Below are positions 1 through 6,003 of a stretch of DNA of 11,956 nt, one piece after another (the first letter of the stretch is position 1; each line of letters starts with the position of its first letter). Where the stretch lies: assembly GCA_031266495.1 (NCBI GenBank), contig JAISAX010000394.1, positions 1 to 11,956 on the forward strand, written 5' to 3'. The notes beneath the pieces were generated by a model. It made no database searches and had not been told where the DNA came from. It saw only the letters and a list, made by a program, of their open reading frames with translations. Origin of the DNA: Opitutaceae bacterium (GTDB taxonomy: Bacteria; Verrucomicrobiota; Verrucomicrobiae; Opitutales; Opitutaceae). The position numbers were made by a program, and so were the translations under genes.

Positions 1-60
1 CCCGCAACCTACCCCCCCCCGCAAACCCCCCACCCCCCGCCCACACCCCCCCCCCGGGGC
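1..60. repeat. C-run cluster (G-runs on the minus strand)
   Basis: The segment is almost wholly C with short interruptions. It has runs of nine C (12-20), six C (26-31 and 33-38) and ten C (46-55). The minus strand therefore carries four or more G-runs separated by short loops, the classic arrangement for an intramolecular G-quadruplex. No coding sequence is credible here. Position 2-8 (CCGCAAC) is also the reverse complement of a unit in the heptamer array at 2342-2418. Confidence 0.6.
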
Positions 61-69
61 AGCCCCCCA

Positions 70-90
70 TTTATAATTTATAATTTTTTA
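70..90 (+). promoter_or_regulatory. AT-rich heptamer repeat with two perfect TATAAT boxes
   Basis: An AT island sits inside an otherwise C-only region upstream of the M23 peptidase gene. It is built from the heptamer TTTATAA, exact at 70-76 and 77-83, followed by a degenerate third copy (84-90). This creates two perfect TATAAT hexamers at 72-77 and 79-84, about 40-50 bp before the ATG at 123. No -35 element is visible because the DNA upstream is poly-C and G, so promoter function is inferred only. It could equally be a by-product of the heptamer repeat habit of this genome. Confidence 0.35.
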
Positions 91-95
91 TTTAA

Positions 96-115
96 CCCCC
101 CCCCCCCCCCCCCCC
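96..115. repeat. C20 homopolymer in the leader of the M23 peptidase gene
   Basis: Twenty consecutive C lie between the TATAAT boxes and the start codon, ending 7 nt before the ATG at 123. Tracts of this length slip readily in replication and are also a common sequencing and assembly error site. If the length is real and variable, it would alter the spacing of the 5' leader, not the reading frame. Confidence 0.8.
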
Positions 116-122
116 GTCCCCG

Positions 123-1241
123 ATGGCCCGGCTCCGTCTGCCACCACCCGCAAGCCTGCTCGCGTTTTCTGTCGTTTTTCACGCAGCCGTCCTCGCTCTC
201 GCAGCCGCAGCTGTGGTCGCCCCGCCGCCCGTCGATCTCGTCTGGCCCACGCCCAACACCGCCTGGCAGGAAGGGCAACCGATCACCGCGTTTATCCAGC
301 CCACGGCCTCCGGCAAACCCGAGTCGGGCCTATTCGGCGGCGTCCGCAGCGAAGGACGCCAGTTTCACGAAGGCATCGACCTGCTGCCCCTCACCCGCGA
401 CCGCCGCCGCGAACCGGCCGATAAAATCCATGCCGCCATGCCCGGCATCGTCCGCCACGTCAGCACCAACGCCGGCAACAGCGGTTACGGACGCTACATC
501 GTCATCGAGCACGACACGGTTACCCCTGCCGTCTATACGCTTTACGCGCACCTGAGCGCCACCGCTCCCGGCCTGGACGCCGGAGCCCGCGTGCAGGCCG
601 GCCAGGTCATCGGCACGATGGGCCGCAGCGCCGGCGGCTACACCATCCCGCGCGAACGCGCCCACCTGCACTTCGAAATCGGGCTCATGATCACCCGCGA
701 TTTCCAGGCGTGGTACGACTCGAAAAAATTCGGCAACCCCAACCGGCACGGCATCTGGAACGGCCTCAACCTCATGGGCATCGATCCGCTGGCGGTGTAC
801 ACCGCCTTCCGCGAAGGCCAGACCGGCAGTTTCGACGCGTATTTTTCCCGCATGCAGCCCGTCGCCCGCGTGCGCATCGCCACCCCGCGCATCCCGGATT
901 TTGCGGAGCGTTACCCCACCCTGCTGCGCCAGCCCCTCCCCGCGTCCGGTCTCGCCGGGTGGGACGTGCTCGTGGACTGGACCGGACTGCCCTTCGCCCT
1001 CACGCCGCTGACCGTTTCCGGCGTCCTCGGCTGGCTTCCCGGCGAAGTGCGGCTCCTTGATGTCGATGCCGCCATCGTCGCCCGCGAGCGCAGCAAGCCG
1101 ACCGTCGTGAAACAGCACGACAACTGGCGCCCGGGCCGCGCACTCGAAACCACCCTTCAGCAACTCTTCGGCCAGCATGCACCCGCTGCGGCCTCCGGAG
1201 GCGGGAAAGAAGGGATCTGCGACGAGGAAGCCGCCCCCTGA
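123..1241 (+). CDS. M23-family (LytM/NlpD-type) metallopeptidase, exported
   Basis: This 372-residue protein is probably a zinc-dependent peptidoglycan endopeptidase or a catalytically competent relative, acting in the periplasm. An N-terminal Arg-rich start followed by a hydrophobic stretch (about residues 11-33) looks like a signal peptide or anchor. The M23 signature is complete: HxxxD at H82-D86 (FHEGIDLL), a YAHL segment with H143, and HxH at H181-H183 (HLHFEIG). The domain spans roughly residues 68-190 and also contains the usual GNSGYGRYIVIEH and VQAGQVIGTMG stretches. The C-terminal 180 residues match no domain I know; the last 25 are low-complexity. The ATG at 123 is chosen because it starts the signal peptide, although the DNA before it is poly-C with no ribosome binding site. 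The gene is alone and converges on the PEP-CTERM gene. The family call is firm; the exact substrate bond is not known. Confidence 0.9.
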   Translation: MARLRLPPPASLLAFSVVFHAAVLALAAAAVVAPPPVDLVWPTPNTAWQEGQPITAFIQPTASGKPESGLFGGVRSEGRQFHEGIDLLPLTRDRRREPADKIHAAMPGIVRHVSTNAGNSGYGRYIVIEHDTVTPAVYTLYAHLSATAPGLDAGARVQAGQVIGTMGRSAGGYTIPRERAHLHFEIGLMITRDFQAWYDSKKFGNPNRHGIWNGLNLMGIDPLAVYTAFREGQTGSFDAYFSRMQPVARVRIATPRIPDFAERYPTLLRQPLPASGLAGWDVLVDWTGLPFALTPLTVSGVLGWLPGEVRLLDVDAAIVARERSKPTVVKQHDNWRPGRALETTLQQLFGQHAPAAASGGGKEGICDEEAAP

Positions 1242-1316
1242 ATCCAGTGAAGAATGCAGAATGACCGGAACCCGCGACCGGAACATCCTCCTCACTGACG
1301 ACTAACCGACTAACCA

Positions 1317-1379
1317 CCCGGACGGGAAAGCGGAGCGGCACGCCGGGGAATCAGCGCCGTTGCCGCCCGCTCGTCCGGG
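1317..1379. terminator. Possible bidirectional terminator, imperfect inverted repeat
   Basis: CCCGGACG at 1317-1324 is the exact reverse complement of CGTCCGGG at 1372-1379. The GC-rich interior can pair partially. It lies between the convergent M23 and PEP-CTERM genes, where a shared terminator would be expected. There is no T-run on either side and the loop is long (47 nt), so this is only a candidate. The rest of the gap (1242-1316) holds a perfect 8-bp tandem duplication (CGACTAAC at 1299-1306 and 1307-1314). Confidence 0.25.
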
Positions 1380-1385
1380 AAAGCC

Positions 1386-2330
1386 TCAGGCGCGACGCCG
1401 CAGCAGCGCCGCCCACGCCAGCAACGCCAGGCCGGCCAGCGTCGCCCACGTGGCGGGCTCGGGCACGGCGGTCAGGCTCACGAACAACGATCCGCCTTCC
1501 AGATAAAACGTGGCGGCCAGCGCGTTGTCTCCCGTGTAGTCGATCAGGTGGTCAACGCTGCCATCCTCAAACAGCGCGTAAATCGAATATGCATGCTCGT
1601 CGTCACCCATGTAGGCGCCGCTCCATTCACCATCCCCGGTAATACCGGAAATGAGCTCCCAGGCCCCGGCCTGAAATCCGTTGAGGTTTATCGCAGTCTT
1701 CCCGCTAACGAAATCCCATATGGTATAATGGGAATCACCACCGATACTCATGAAGGGCGATCCGGCGGCTGTGACTCCCCAGGTGAAGTCCAGTGCCGCG
1801 CCGCTTTCGATCCGAAGCGATCCCGTTAAATCGAGGTGGCTGTCAGCGGCGAAGTGTAGAGCCCCCCGATCAATCCCCCCAAGAGTCAGCGAAGTATCCA
1901 TCGTCACCGAACCGGGGCCGATAACGAGATGGCCGCCTGTGTCAACAAACAGGCGGTAGGCAACAGAAATAGTAACGCCATCGGTAAGCTCCAGCGTACT
2001 GTTATTGTATAACATGCCTTCCATTACCGATATTGTCTCGCCATTGCCAACATGGGCGGTGCCACCGTTGCTGATGTAGAAGGTGTCCTCGGAGTAATAA
2101 CCTTCAACGGGGGCAGGGGGCACGCCGTTGCTCCAGTTGTTCGGGTCGTTCCAGTTGCCCACTCCGGGATTCGTCCATTCGGTGTTTACAGCCGCCATTG
2201 TGCAGGGGAGGAGGCCGAGAGCGAGCAATGCCGCCAGCGTGCCCTGGCTGCGCCGGAAAAGGGCGCGCAGGAGGGTGTGCGCACCGGTGTGTGTCTGGTG
2301 TGTTTGCTTTGATTGCATTTGCAGTTTCAT
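1386..2330 (-). CDS. PEP-CTERM sorting-domain surface protein
   Basis: This 314-residue exported protein has no enzymatic signature. The N-terminus is long and basic, followed by a hydrophobic core at about residues 31-47 that reads as a signal peptide ending near an Ala-rich site. Residues 58-72 (GNWNDPNNWSNGVPP) match the motif often seen at the start of autotransporter-like or beta-helical PEP-CTERM proteins of Verrucomicrobia and Planctomycetes. The middle is rich in Thr, Ser, Gly and Asn with alternating hydrophobics, consistent with a beta-solenoid. The C-terminus carries the sorting tag: VPEPATW at 289-295, a hydrophobic stretch, then RRRA at the end. In this system the tag is recognised by an exosortase (EpsH-type) in the inner membrane; none is encoded here. 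No Shine-Dalgarno is visible, so the start could also be the Met at residue 5. Its DNA is visibly less GC-rich than its neighbours. Confidence 0.85.
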   Translation of the reverse strand: MKLQMQSKQTHQTHTGAHTLLRALFRRSQGTLAALLALGLLPCTMAAVNTEWTNPGVGNWNDPNNWSNGVPPAPVEGYYSEDTFYISNGGTAHVGNGETISVMEGMLYNNSTLELTDGVTISVAYRLFVDTGGHLVIGPGSVTMDTSLTLGGIDRGALHFAADSHLDLTGSLRIESGAALDFTWGVTAAGSPFMSIGGDSHYTIWDFVSGKTAINLNGFQAGAWELISGITGDGEWSGAYMGDDEHAYSIYALFEDGSVDHLIDYTGDNALAATFYLEGGSLFVSLTAVPEPATWATLAGLALLAWAALLRRRA

Positions 2331-2341
2331 GTTCGTGACAA

Positions 2342-2418
2342 AATCCGGGTTCCGGATTCCAGATTGGAGGTTTCAGTTTTCAGTGTACGGGTTGCAGAGT
2401 GCGGGTTGCGGGTTGTTG
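2342..2418. repeat. Array of eleven degenerate heptamers
   Basis: The gap between two same-strand genes is filled by eleven consecutive 7-bp units with no slippage in register (77 bp). The consensus is roughly RTTNCRG. T at position 3 and G at position 7 are kept in all eleven units; examples are GTTCCGG, GTTTCAG and GTTGCGG. The same units (TTTTCAG, CCTTCAG) recur in the inverted array at 9173-9277, so this is a family of short repeats, not a chance run. Function is unknown. It lies directly upstream (minus strand) of the PEP-CTERM start at 2330 and so occupies its promoter position. Confidence 0.75.
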
Positions 2419-2439
2419 GCGCGTCGGGCGTGGGCGGGT

Positions 2440-3183
2440 TCAGGCACCCGCGCCCTCGGGGCCGTGGTCGGCGCTGCCGCGCCAGACGGTCAGGCTCACC
2501 ACGCTGACTTTTCCTACGGGCACGTTGTTCTTGTCGCGCAACTCCACGGTGTAGGTCCAGGCGACGGGTTTTTCGGGGAGTGCGTGGTGGTCGGTGAACG
2601 TCGCCCCGGCGATCGTGCCGACCTCCTGCACGCCGGTGCCGTCGGCGCGATCCACGAGGATGCGCCAGAACCGGGCGGGTTTGGGCAGCCGCCCGCGCAG
2701 GATCACTTCGCCGCCCGTGAAATACACGTGCGCTTTCGGGCTGAGGGCGAGCAGGTCGGGCGCGGAGGGCTCCGGCGCGAGGATGAAGAGTTGCCGCTTC
2801 ACCTCGGGCGTGCATTTGGGGTTGGTTTGCAGGGCGTCGATATTGGCGAAGAGGCGGCGGTAAAAACCGGCGGGGATGGTCACGGTCTTGTCGATACCGA
2901 GCGTGGCCGGGTCGTGCGGCTGCGTGACCACGGGTTCGCCGCCAATGTCCCATTCGGCGCGTTCGATGGCTTGCGTGTACTCGCGCGCCAGTTCCGCCGC
3001 CTGGTCGCGCCAGGCGTAGAAGTTCTCCAGGTGGGCGAGGTCCGCCCTGGCGGCGGTGAGCCAGGCGGCGGGCACATCAAGGGTGCCAGCGAGTTGTTCG
3101 AGGGCCGTCAGGTGGTTGTTGGCCCAGACGAGGCGGCTCTTGTTGTCGGCAGGGAAATAACTGCGGCGGGTGTGGTTGCTCAT
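2440..3183 (-). CDS. Unknown-function protein, helical N-terminus and fibronectin-III-like C-terminus
   Basis: The 247-residue product starts MSNHTRRSYFPADNKSRLVW. The frame stays open far upstream only because the neighbouring minisatellite lacks stop codons, so I place the start at the Met at 3183. Residues 8-80 (FPADNKSRLVWANNH onward) form a helix-rich segment. Residues 100-135 contain an IPAGFYRRLFANIDALQTNP stretch. Residues 145-236 look like one beta-sandwich of fibronectin III type (GGEVILRGRLPKPARFWRI..., FTDHHALPEKPVAWTYTVELRD, VSVVSLTVW). This architecture resembles a widespread family of uncharacterised proteins in Bacteroidota and Verrucomicrobia that begin with a YFP...W motif and end in a similar domain; the match is from memory. 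There is no signal peptide, so it is probably cytoplasmic. No function can be assigned. The last 12 residues (GSADHGPEGAGA) are a low-complexity tail. Confidence 0.75.
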   Translation of the reverse strand: MSNHTRRSYFPADNKSRLVWANNHLTALEQLAGTLDVPAAWLTAARADLAHLENFYAWRDQAAELAREYTQAIERAEWDIGGEPVVTQPHDPATLGIDKTVTIPAGFYRRLFANIDALQTNPKCTPEVKRQLFILAPEPSAPDLLALSPKAHVYFTGGEVILRGRLPKPARFWRILVDRADGTGVQEVGTIAGATFTDHHALPEKPVAWTYTVELRDKNNVPVGKVSVVSLTVWRGSADHGPEGAGA

Positions 3184-3188
3184 ACGGA

Positions 3189-3197
3189 TGGTATTTT
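3189..3197 (-). promoter_or_regulatory. A-rich leader motif AAAATACCA before the start codon
   Basis: Read on the minus strand, AAAATACCA ends 5 nt before the ATG of the unknown-function gene, in a leader otherwise made of CAA repeats. No Shine-Dalgarno is present. The identical nonamer occurs 7 nt before the start of the HAF-repeat gene (11701-11709). An A-rich, structure-free leader can support SD-independent initiation; this reading is inference. Confidence 0.25.
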
Positions 3198-3231
3198 TAT
3201 GTTGTTGTTGATCTCGCGGTTGCGAGGGAAA

Positions 3232-3504
3232 GGGGTGTTTGCACCGGCGCCCGGTGCGTGTGCGCTGGCGAGCGGTGCGCGTGCACCGGAGGCCTGCGCA
3301 TTTTCCCCGGAGGCCGGTGCGCAGGCACCGGCGGCGGGGACGCGTGCACCCGCGTCCGGTGCGTCTGCACCAGGGACGGAGGCGTCTGCACCGGGTGGCA
3401 GAGGCGCGCGTGCCGGCGTCGGGGACGGTTGCACCCGGAGCCGGTGCCTGCGCACCGGGCAGGCGGGCGCACGCACCGGGAGCCGGGGACGGCAGGGGGC
3501 GGCG
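3232..3504. repeat. 21-bp minisatellite, 13 units, each built around a palindrome
   Basis: Thirteen consecutive 21-bp units can be laid end to end without gaps. The core of a typical unit is GGTGCGNNTGCACC, an inverted repeat of GGTGC and GCACC around a 4-nt centre, followed by a 7-bp GC-rich spacer close to GGAGGCC. The clearest units are 3274-3294, 3316-3336 and 3358-3378; units become degenerate toward 3420-3504. Because 21 is a multiple of three and the unit lacks stop codons, reading frames stay open on both strands. They give heptapeptide repeats of the GARAPEA type on the plus strand, but no codon-use, start or domain signal supports translation. The array begins 49 bp upstream of the start of the unknown-function gene on the minus strand. 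Confidence 0.85.
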
Positions 3505-3618
3505 GCACGGACAGAGTCCGCCGACGCACGCGCACAATGGCCGGCGGGCGACACGCGGCTGGCCGGACGGCAAAGGAACGCCTCAGCGCCGGGTGCCGCC
3601 GTTATCGGAAAAATCGAT
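3505..3618. other. Non-coding GC-rich flank of the minisatellite
   Basis: Beyond the recognisable 21-bp units the sequence keeps the same base composition and scattered GCACGG, CGGACG and CCGGC fragments, probably eroded repeat units. No gene, promoter or terminator is visible in it. Confidence 0.4.
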
Positions 3619-3639
3619 GGGGGGGGGGGGGGGGGGGGG
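3619..3639. repeat. G21 homopolymer
   Basis: Twenty-one consecutive G sit in the long non-coding stretch between ilvB and the unknown-function gene. The tract lies in no credible coding frame. It could be a mutable site, a quadruplex-forming element or an assembly error, and the exact length should be treated as uncertain. Confidence 0.8.
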
Positions 3640-3828
3640 TAAACGACAGGGTAACAGTTACTTGCGCAAATTTTTTCGCACACGATTCCGCTGTGTTACG
3701 GGAAGCGGATCGGGCGTGGCGGCGGGTCGTCATGTGGCGCGGTGTCTCGTGGTGTTTAAGTAAAAGCACGTATGTTGCCCGATTTCCGCGAAGCGCGGTA
3801 GGCAGGTAAACACCTGAATCTTGCCCTT

Positions 3829-3855
3829 TTTTTCGGCTTTTTCGCGTCTTTTTCG
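3829..3855. repeat. Three TTTTTCG units at 9-11 bp spacing
   Basis: TTTTTCG occurs at 3829-3835, 3838-3844 and 3849-3855. On the minus strand these read CGAAAAA. The layout resembles the exact 10-bp array at 3971-4000 and may be a diverged relative of it. Confidence 0.5.
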
Positions 3856-3923
3856 CACGCACACGCTCCGCTCGGGTGACGGGAGCGAGAGCGGCAGCGG
3901 CGGGGAAGCGGAGAGGCAACGCC

Positions 3924-3942
3924 CACGGCCAAGATGGCCGTG
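3924..3942. repeat. REP-like hairpin, 8-bp perfect stem with 3-nt loop
   Basis: CACGGCCA at 3924-3931 and TGGCCGTG at 3935-3942 form a perfect stem around AGA. This is a compact, stable structure in non-coding DNA downstream of ilvB. Its form is typical of dispersed REP-type palindromes, and it could also act as an RNA 3' end stabiliser. Only one copy is present in this window. Confidence 0.6.
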
Positions 3943-3951
3943 CCACGCGCA

Positions 3952-3968
3952 AACCGGTCAGGCCGGTT
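3952..3968. terminator. Hairpin AACCGG/CCGGTT, possible ilvB terminator or mRNA 3' end
   Basis: A 6-bp perfect stem with a 5-nt loop lies 60-76 bp past the ilvB stop on the minus strand. There is no following T-run in that direction, which argues against classic intrinsic termination. On the plus strand it is followed by CCCTTTT, but no plus-strand gene ends here. Confidence 0.3.
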
Positions 3969-3970
3969 CC

Positions 3971-4000
3971 CTTTTAGCGGCTTTTAGCGTCCTTTAGCGG
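3971..4000. repeat. Three tandem copies of the decamer CTTTTAGCGG
   Basis: The units at 3971-3980, 3981-3990 and 3991-4000 differ by a single base each in the second and third copies. The array starts 28 bp past the ilvB stop codon. Role unknown. Confidence 0.75.
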
Positions 4001-4027
4001 TTCCCCTTTCCGGGGGCGGGCCGGGGC

Positions 4028-5803
4028 TCACTTCAGGATCATGTCCTTCACCGTACGGCCGGCGGGGATCATGGGGAGCACGTGCTCGGTGTAAGGCACG
4101 ATCACGTCGAGCAGGTACGGGCCGTCGTGGTCGAGCATTTCCCGGATGGCCTCGCGCAGCTCCTCCTTGCGGATCACGCGGCGGCCTTTCACTCCAAAAC
4201 CTTTCGCGATCGTCACGAAATCCGGATACAGGCCGCCGGGATTGTCGGGGCCGCCGATGTTGTCGTGGTGGCCGAGAATGGTGTTGCCGCGGATGCTGCC
4301 GTAGAAGCGGTCCTCCCACTGCACCACCATGCCCAGGTGCTGGTTGTTCAGGATCATCGCCTTGGCGGCAATCTTCTCCACCGCGGCGGTGGCGAGCTCC
4401 TGCACGTTCATGAGGAAGGAGCCGTCGCCGTCGATGTCGATGACCTGCTTGTCCGGATACGCCACCCTGGCGCCGAGCGCCGCCGGGTAGCCGTAACCCA
4501 TCGCGCCGAGTCCGAGCGAGCTGATGTAGCGGCGCGGCTCCGCAAAACGATAAAACTGCGCGGCCCACATCTGGTGCTGGCCCACGCCGGTCGTGATGAT
4601 GGCGTCGCCTTTCGTGAGTTCGTACAGCGCCTCGATCGCCTCCTGCGGGATGATGTGCCGGCTTTCCTCGTAGGCGAACGGATAGTCGCGCTTCCAGGCG
4701 TTGACCTGGGTGTGCCAGGATTTGGTGTCGGGCGGCGTGAACTTCGCGGCGGCGGCGAGCTCGTTGAGACGCGAGAGCGCGTGTTTCAGATCGCTGACGA
4801 TCGGGTGGTGGACGCGCTTGTTCTTGTTGTGCTCGGAGGGGTCGATGTCGATGTGGACGATGCGCGCGTGCGGGGCGAACTTGCCCGTGTCGCCGGTGAT
4901 GCGGTCATCGAAGCGCGCGCCGAGGCAGAGCAGCAGGTCGCTCTGGTCCACGGCCCAGTTGCCGTACGCGCTGCCGTGCATGCCGAACCATTGCAGGGAG
5001 AGCGGGTGCGTCTCGGGAAACGCGCCGATGCCCGTCAGCGTCGTGGCAACGGGGATGTTGGTGCGCTCCGCAAAAATCTTCAGGTCGGTGTGCGCCCCGG
5101 CCGAAATGACGCCCCCGCCCACGTAGAGCACGGGCCGCCCGGCCTTCGCAACGAGGTCGAGGACGAGTTGCAGGTCCTCGTCGGAGGCCTTCGGGAGGGC
5201 GTTGAGCGTGGGGTTGGCGAACTCGACTTTTTCGGGGAAAACGGGGGTGAGGCGCGCCTGCTGCACGTCTTTCGGGATGTCGATGACGACGGGGCCGGGG
5301 CGACCGGTGCGGGCGAGATAAAACGCTTCCTTGATGACACGCGGCAGGTCGCGGGCATCGAGCACGAGGTAGGAGTGCTTCACGACGGGCAGCGTCATGC
5401 CGAAAAAGTCGGTCTCCTGGAACGCGCTCTTGCCGATAAAGCTCGAAAACACCTGGCCGGTAATCGCGACGAGCGGGATGGAGTCCATGAACGCGTCGGC
5501 GATGGCGGAGACGAGGTTGGTGGCGCCAGGACCGCTGGTGGCCATGCACACGCCGACCTTGCCGCTGGCGCGGGCGTAGCCTTCGGCGGCGAAGGAACCG
5601 CCCTGCTCGTGACGGGGCAGAATGACGCGCACCTTGTCCGACCGGGCAAACGCCTGGTGAAGCTCCAGGGAAGCGCCGCCGGGGTAGGCGAAAATCACGT
5701 CAACCCCTTCGCGGGCGAGCGCTTCGACGACGACGTCGGCGCCGTTCATTTCACGGCCGGTGGCGGGCTGGGTGGACGGAGGGGACGAGGTGATCGTTTT
5801 CAT
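4028..5803 (-). CDS. ilvB: Acetolactate synthase, large (catalytic) subunit
   Basis: This enzyme uses thiamine diphosphate to condense two pyruvates to acetolactate, or pyruvate with 2-oxobutyrate, the first common step of valine, leucine and isoleucine synthesis in the cytoplasm. From the Met at 5803 it has 591 residues, usual for IlvB. The N-terminal TPP-binding domain shows [19 protein letters not shown] (35-53), the catalytic Glu in RHEQGG (E66), and the [12 protein letters not shown] segment (88-98). The central domain follows (about 210-350). The C-terminal domain has the cofactor motif GDGS (459-462) with the partner Asn at 486-487 in [19 protein letters not shown] start 20 codons upstream is open but adds non-conserved sequence; Met19 is an alternative. 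The usual downstream partner ilvN is missing, so the regulatory subunit must be elsewhere or absent. No leader peptide rich in branched-chain codons was found upstream, and no Shine-Dalgarno. Confidence 0.95.
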   Translation of the reverse strand: MKTITSSPPSTQPATGREMNGADVVVEALAREGVDVIFAYPGGASLELHQAFARSDKVRVILPRHEQGGSFAAEGYARASGKVGVCMATSGPGATNLVSAIADAFMDSIPLVAITGQVFSSFIGKSAFQETDFFGMTLPVVKHSYLVLDARDLPRVIKEAFYLARTGRPGPVVIDIPKDVQQARLTPVFPEKVEFANPTLNALPKASDEDLQLVLDLVAKAGRPVLYVGGGVISAGAHTDLKIFAERTNIPVATTLTGIGAFPETHPLSLQWFGMHGSAYGNWAVDQSDLLLCLGARFDDRITGDTGKFAPHARIVHIDIDPSEHNKNKRVHHPIVSDLKHALSRLNELAAAAKFTPPDTKSWHTQVNAWKRDYPFAYEESRHIIPQEAIEALYELTKGDAIITTGVGQHQMWAAQFYRFAEPRRYISSLGLGAMGYGYPAALGARVAYPDKQVIDIDGDGSFLMNVQELATAAVEKIAAKAMILNNQHLGMVVQWEDRFYGSIRGNTILGHHDNIGGPDNPGGLYPDFVTIAKGFGVKGRRVIRKEELREAIREMLDHDGPYLLDVIVPYTEHVLPMIPAGRTVKDMILK

Positions 5804-5912
5804 GATGGCGGTTGGTGTGTGCGGAAGAGGAAGAGCAAAATCTGCGTGGCCGGGCCGATGCAAGCCTCAAGGCGGGAGCGAAAACGCCGGGGGTAATCGG
5901 AAGTGACAGGAG

Positions 5913-5932
5913 CGGCGGCGTCCTCGCCGCCG
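5913..5932. repeat. REP-like hairpin between divergent genes
   Basis: CGGCGGCG (5913-5920) and CGCCGCCG (5925-5932) form a perfect 8-bp stem around TCCT. It sits in the 200-bp gap between the divergent ilvB and SCP2-like genes, so it falls in the promoter region of both. It may be a dispersed repeat or a regulatory structure. The rest of 5804-6003 shows no clear -35/-10 pair. Confidence 0.6.
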
Positions 5933-6003
5933 TTCCCAAAGCTTGTATTGCCGCCCCGGATGCCTTTTCCCTCCCGTTTCGCCAAACTCGCCGCCCACCC
6001 GCC

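Larger units (their letters stand above)
3640..4027. other. Intergenic region of hairpins and decamer-type repeats, no gene
   Basis: The 388 bp downstream of ilvB (minus strand) contain no frame with a plausible start, composition or domain; in particular there is no ilvN. What it holds is structure: a CCGCG/CGCGG hairpin with a 3-nt loop (3786-3798), CAGGT/ACCTG (3803-3816), two arrays of decamer-like repeats and two further hairpins listed separately. The hairpins nearest ilvB could end its transcription, but none is followed by a T-run on the minus strand. Confidence 0.55.

Noticed and set aside
3232..3504. The repeat array as a CRISPR
   Set aside because: Units are adjacent at 21 bp with no unique spacers between them, and no cas genes are present.
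2128..3642. A 504-codon plus-strand frame across the heptamer array, the unknown-function gene and the minisatellite
   Set aside because: It stays open because the 21-bp repeat has no stop codons; most of it is antisense to the gene at 2440-3183 and no domain is visible.
3180..3683. A minus-strand frame giving Ala/Pro/Gly heptapeptide repeats through the minisatellite
   Set aside because: The repeat is open in all frames, so openness is not evidence; the start has no leader signal and the polyproline comes from the G21 tract. A repeat protein cannot be fully excluded.
3602..3952. A possible ilvN downstream of ilvB
   Set aside because: The only minus-strand frame there shows no ACT-domain pattern, and its sequence is composed of repeat-derived Arg/Lys/Pro runs.
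4082..5896. A 604-codon open frame on the plus strand opposite ilvB
   Set aside because: It is antisense to a clearly conserved enzyme; its product is rich in Val, Arg, Glu and Gly with no domain, as expected from a GC-rich complementary strand.
5804..6003. An attenuator with a leader peptide before ilvB
   Set aside because: The minus-strand leader contains no short frame rich in Leu, Val and Ile codons and no terminator-type T-run; only a REP-like hairpin is present.
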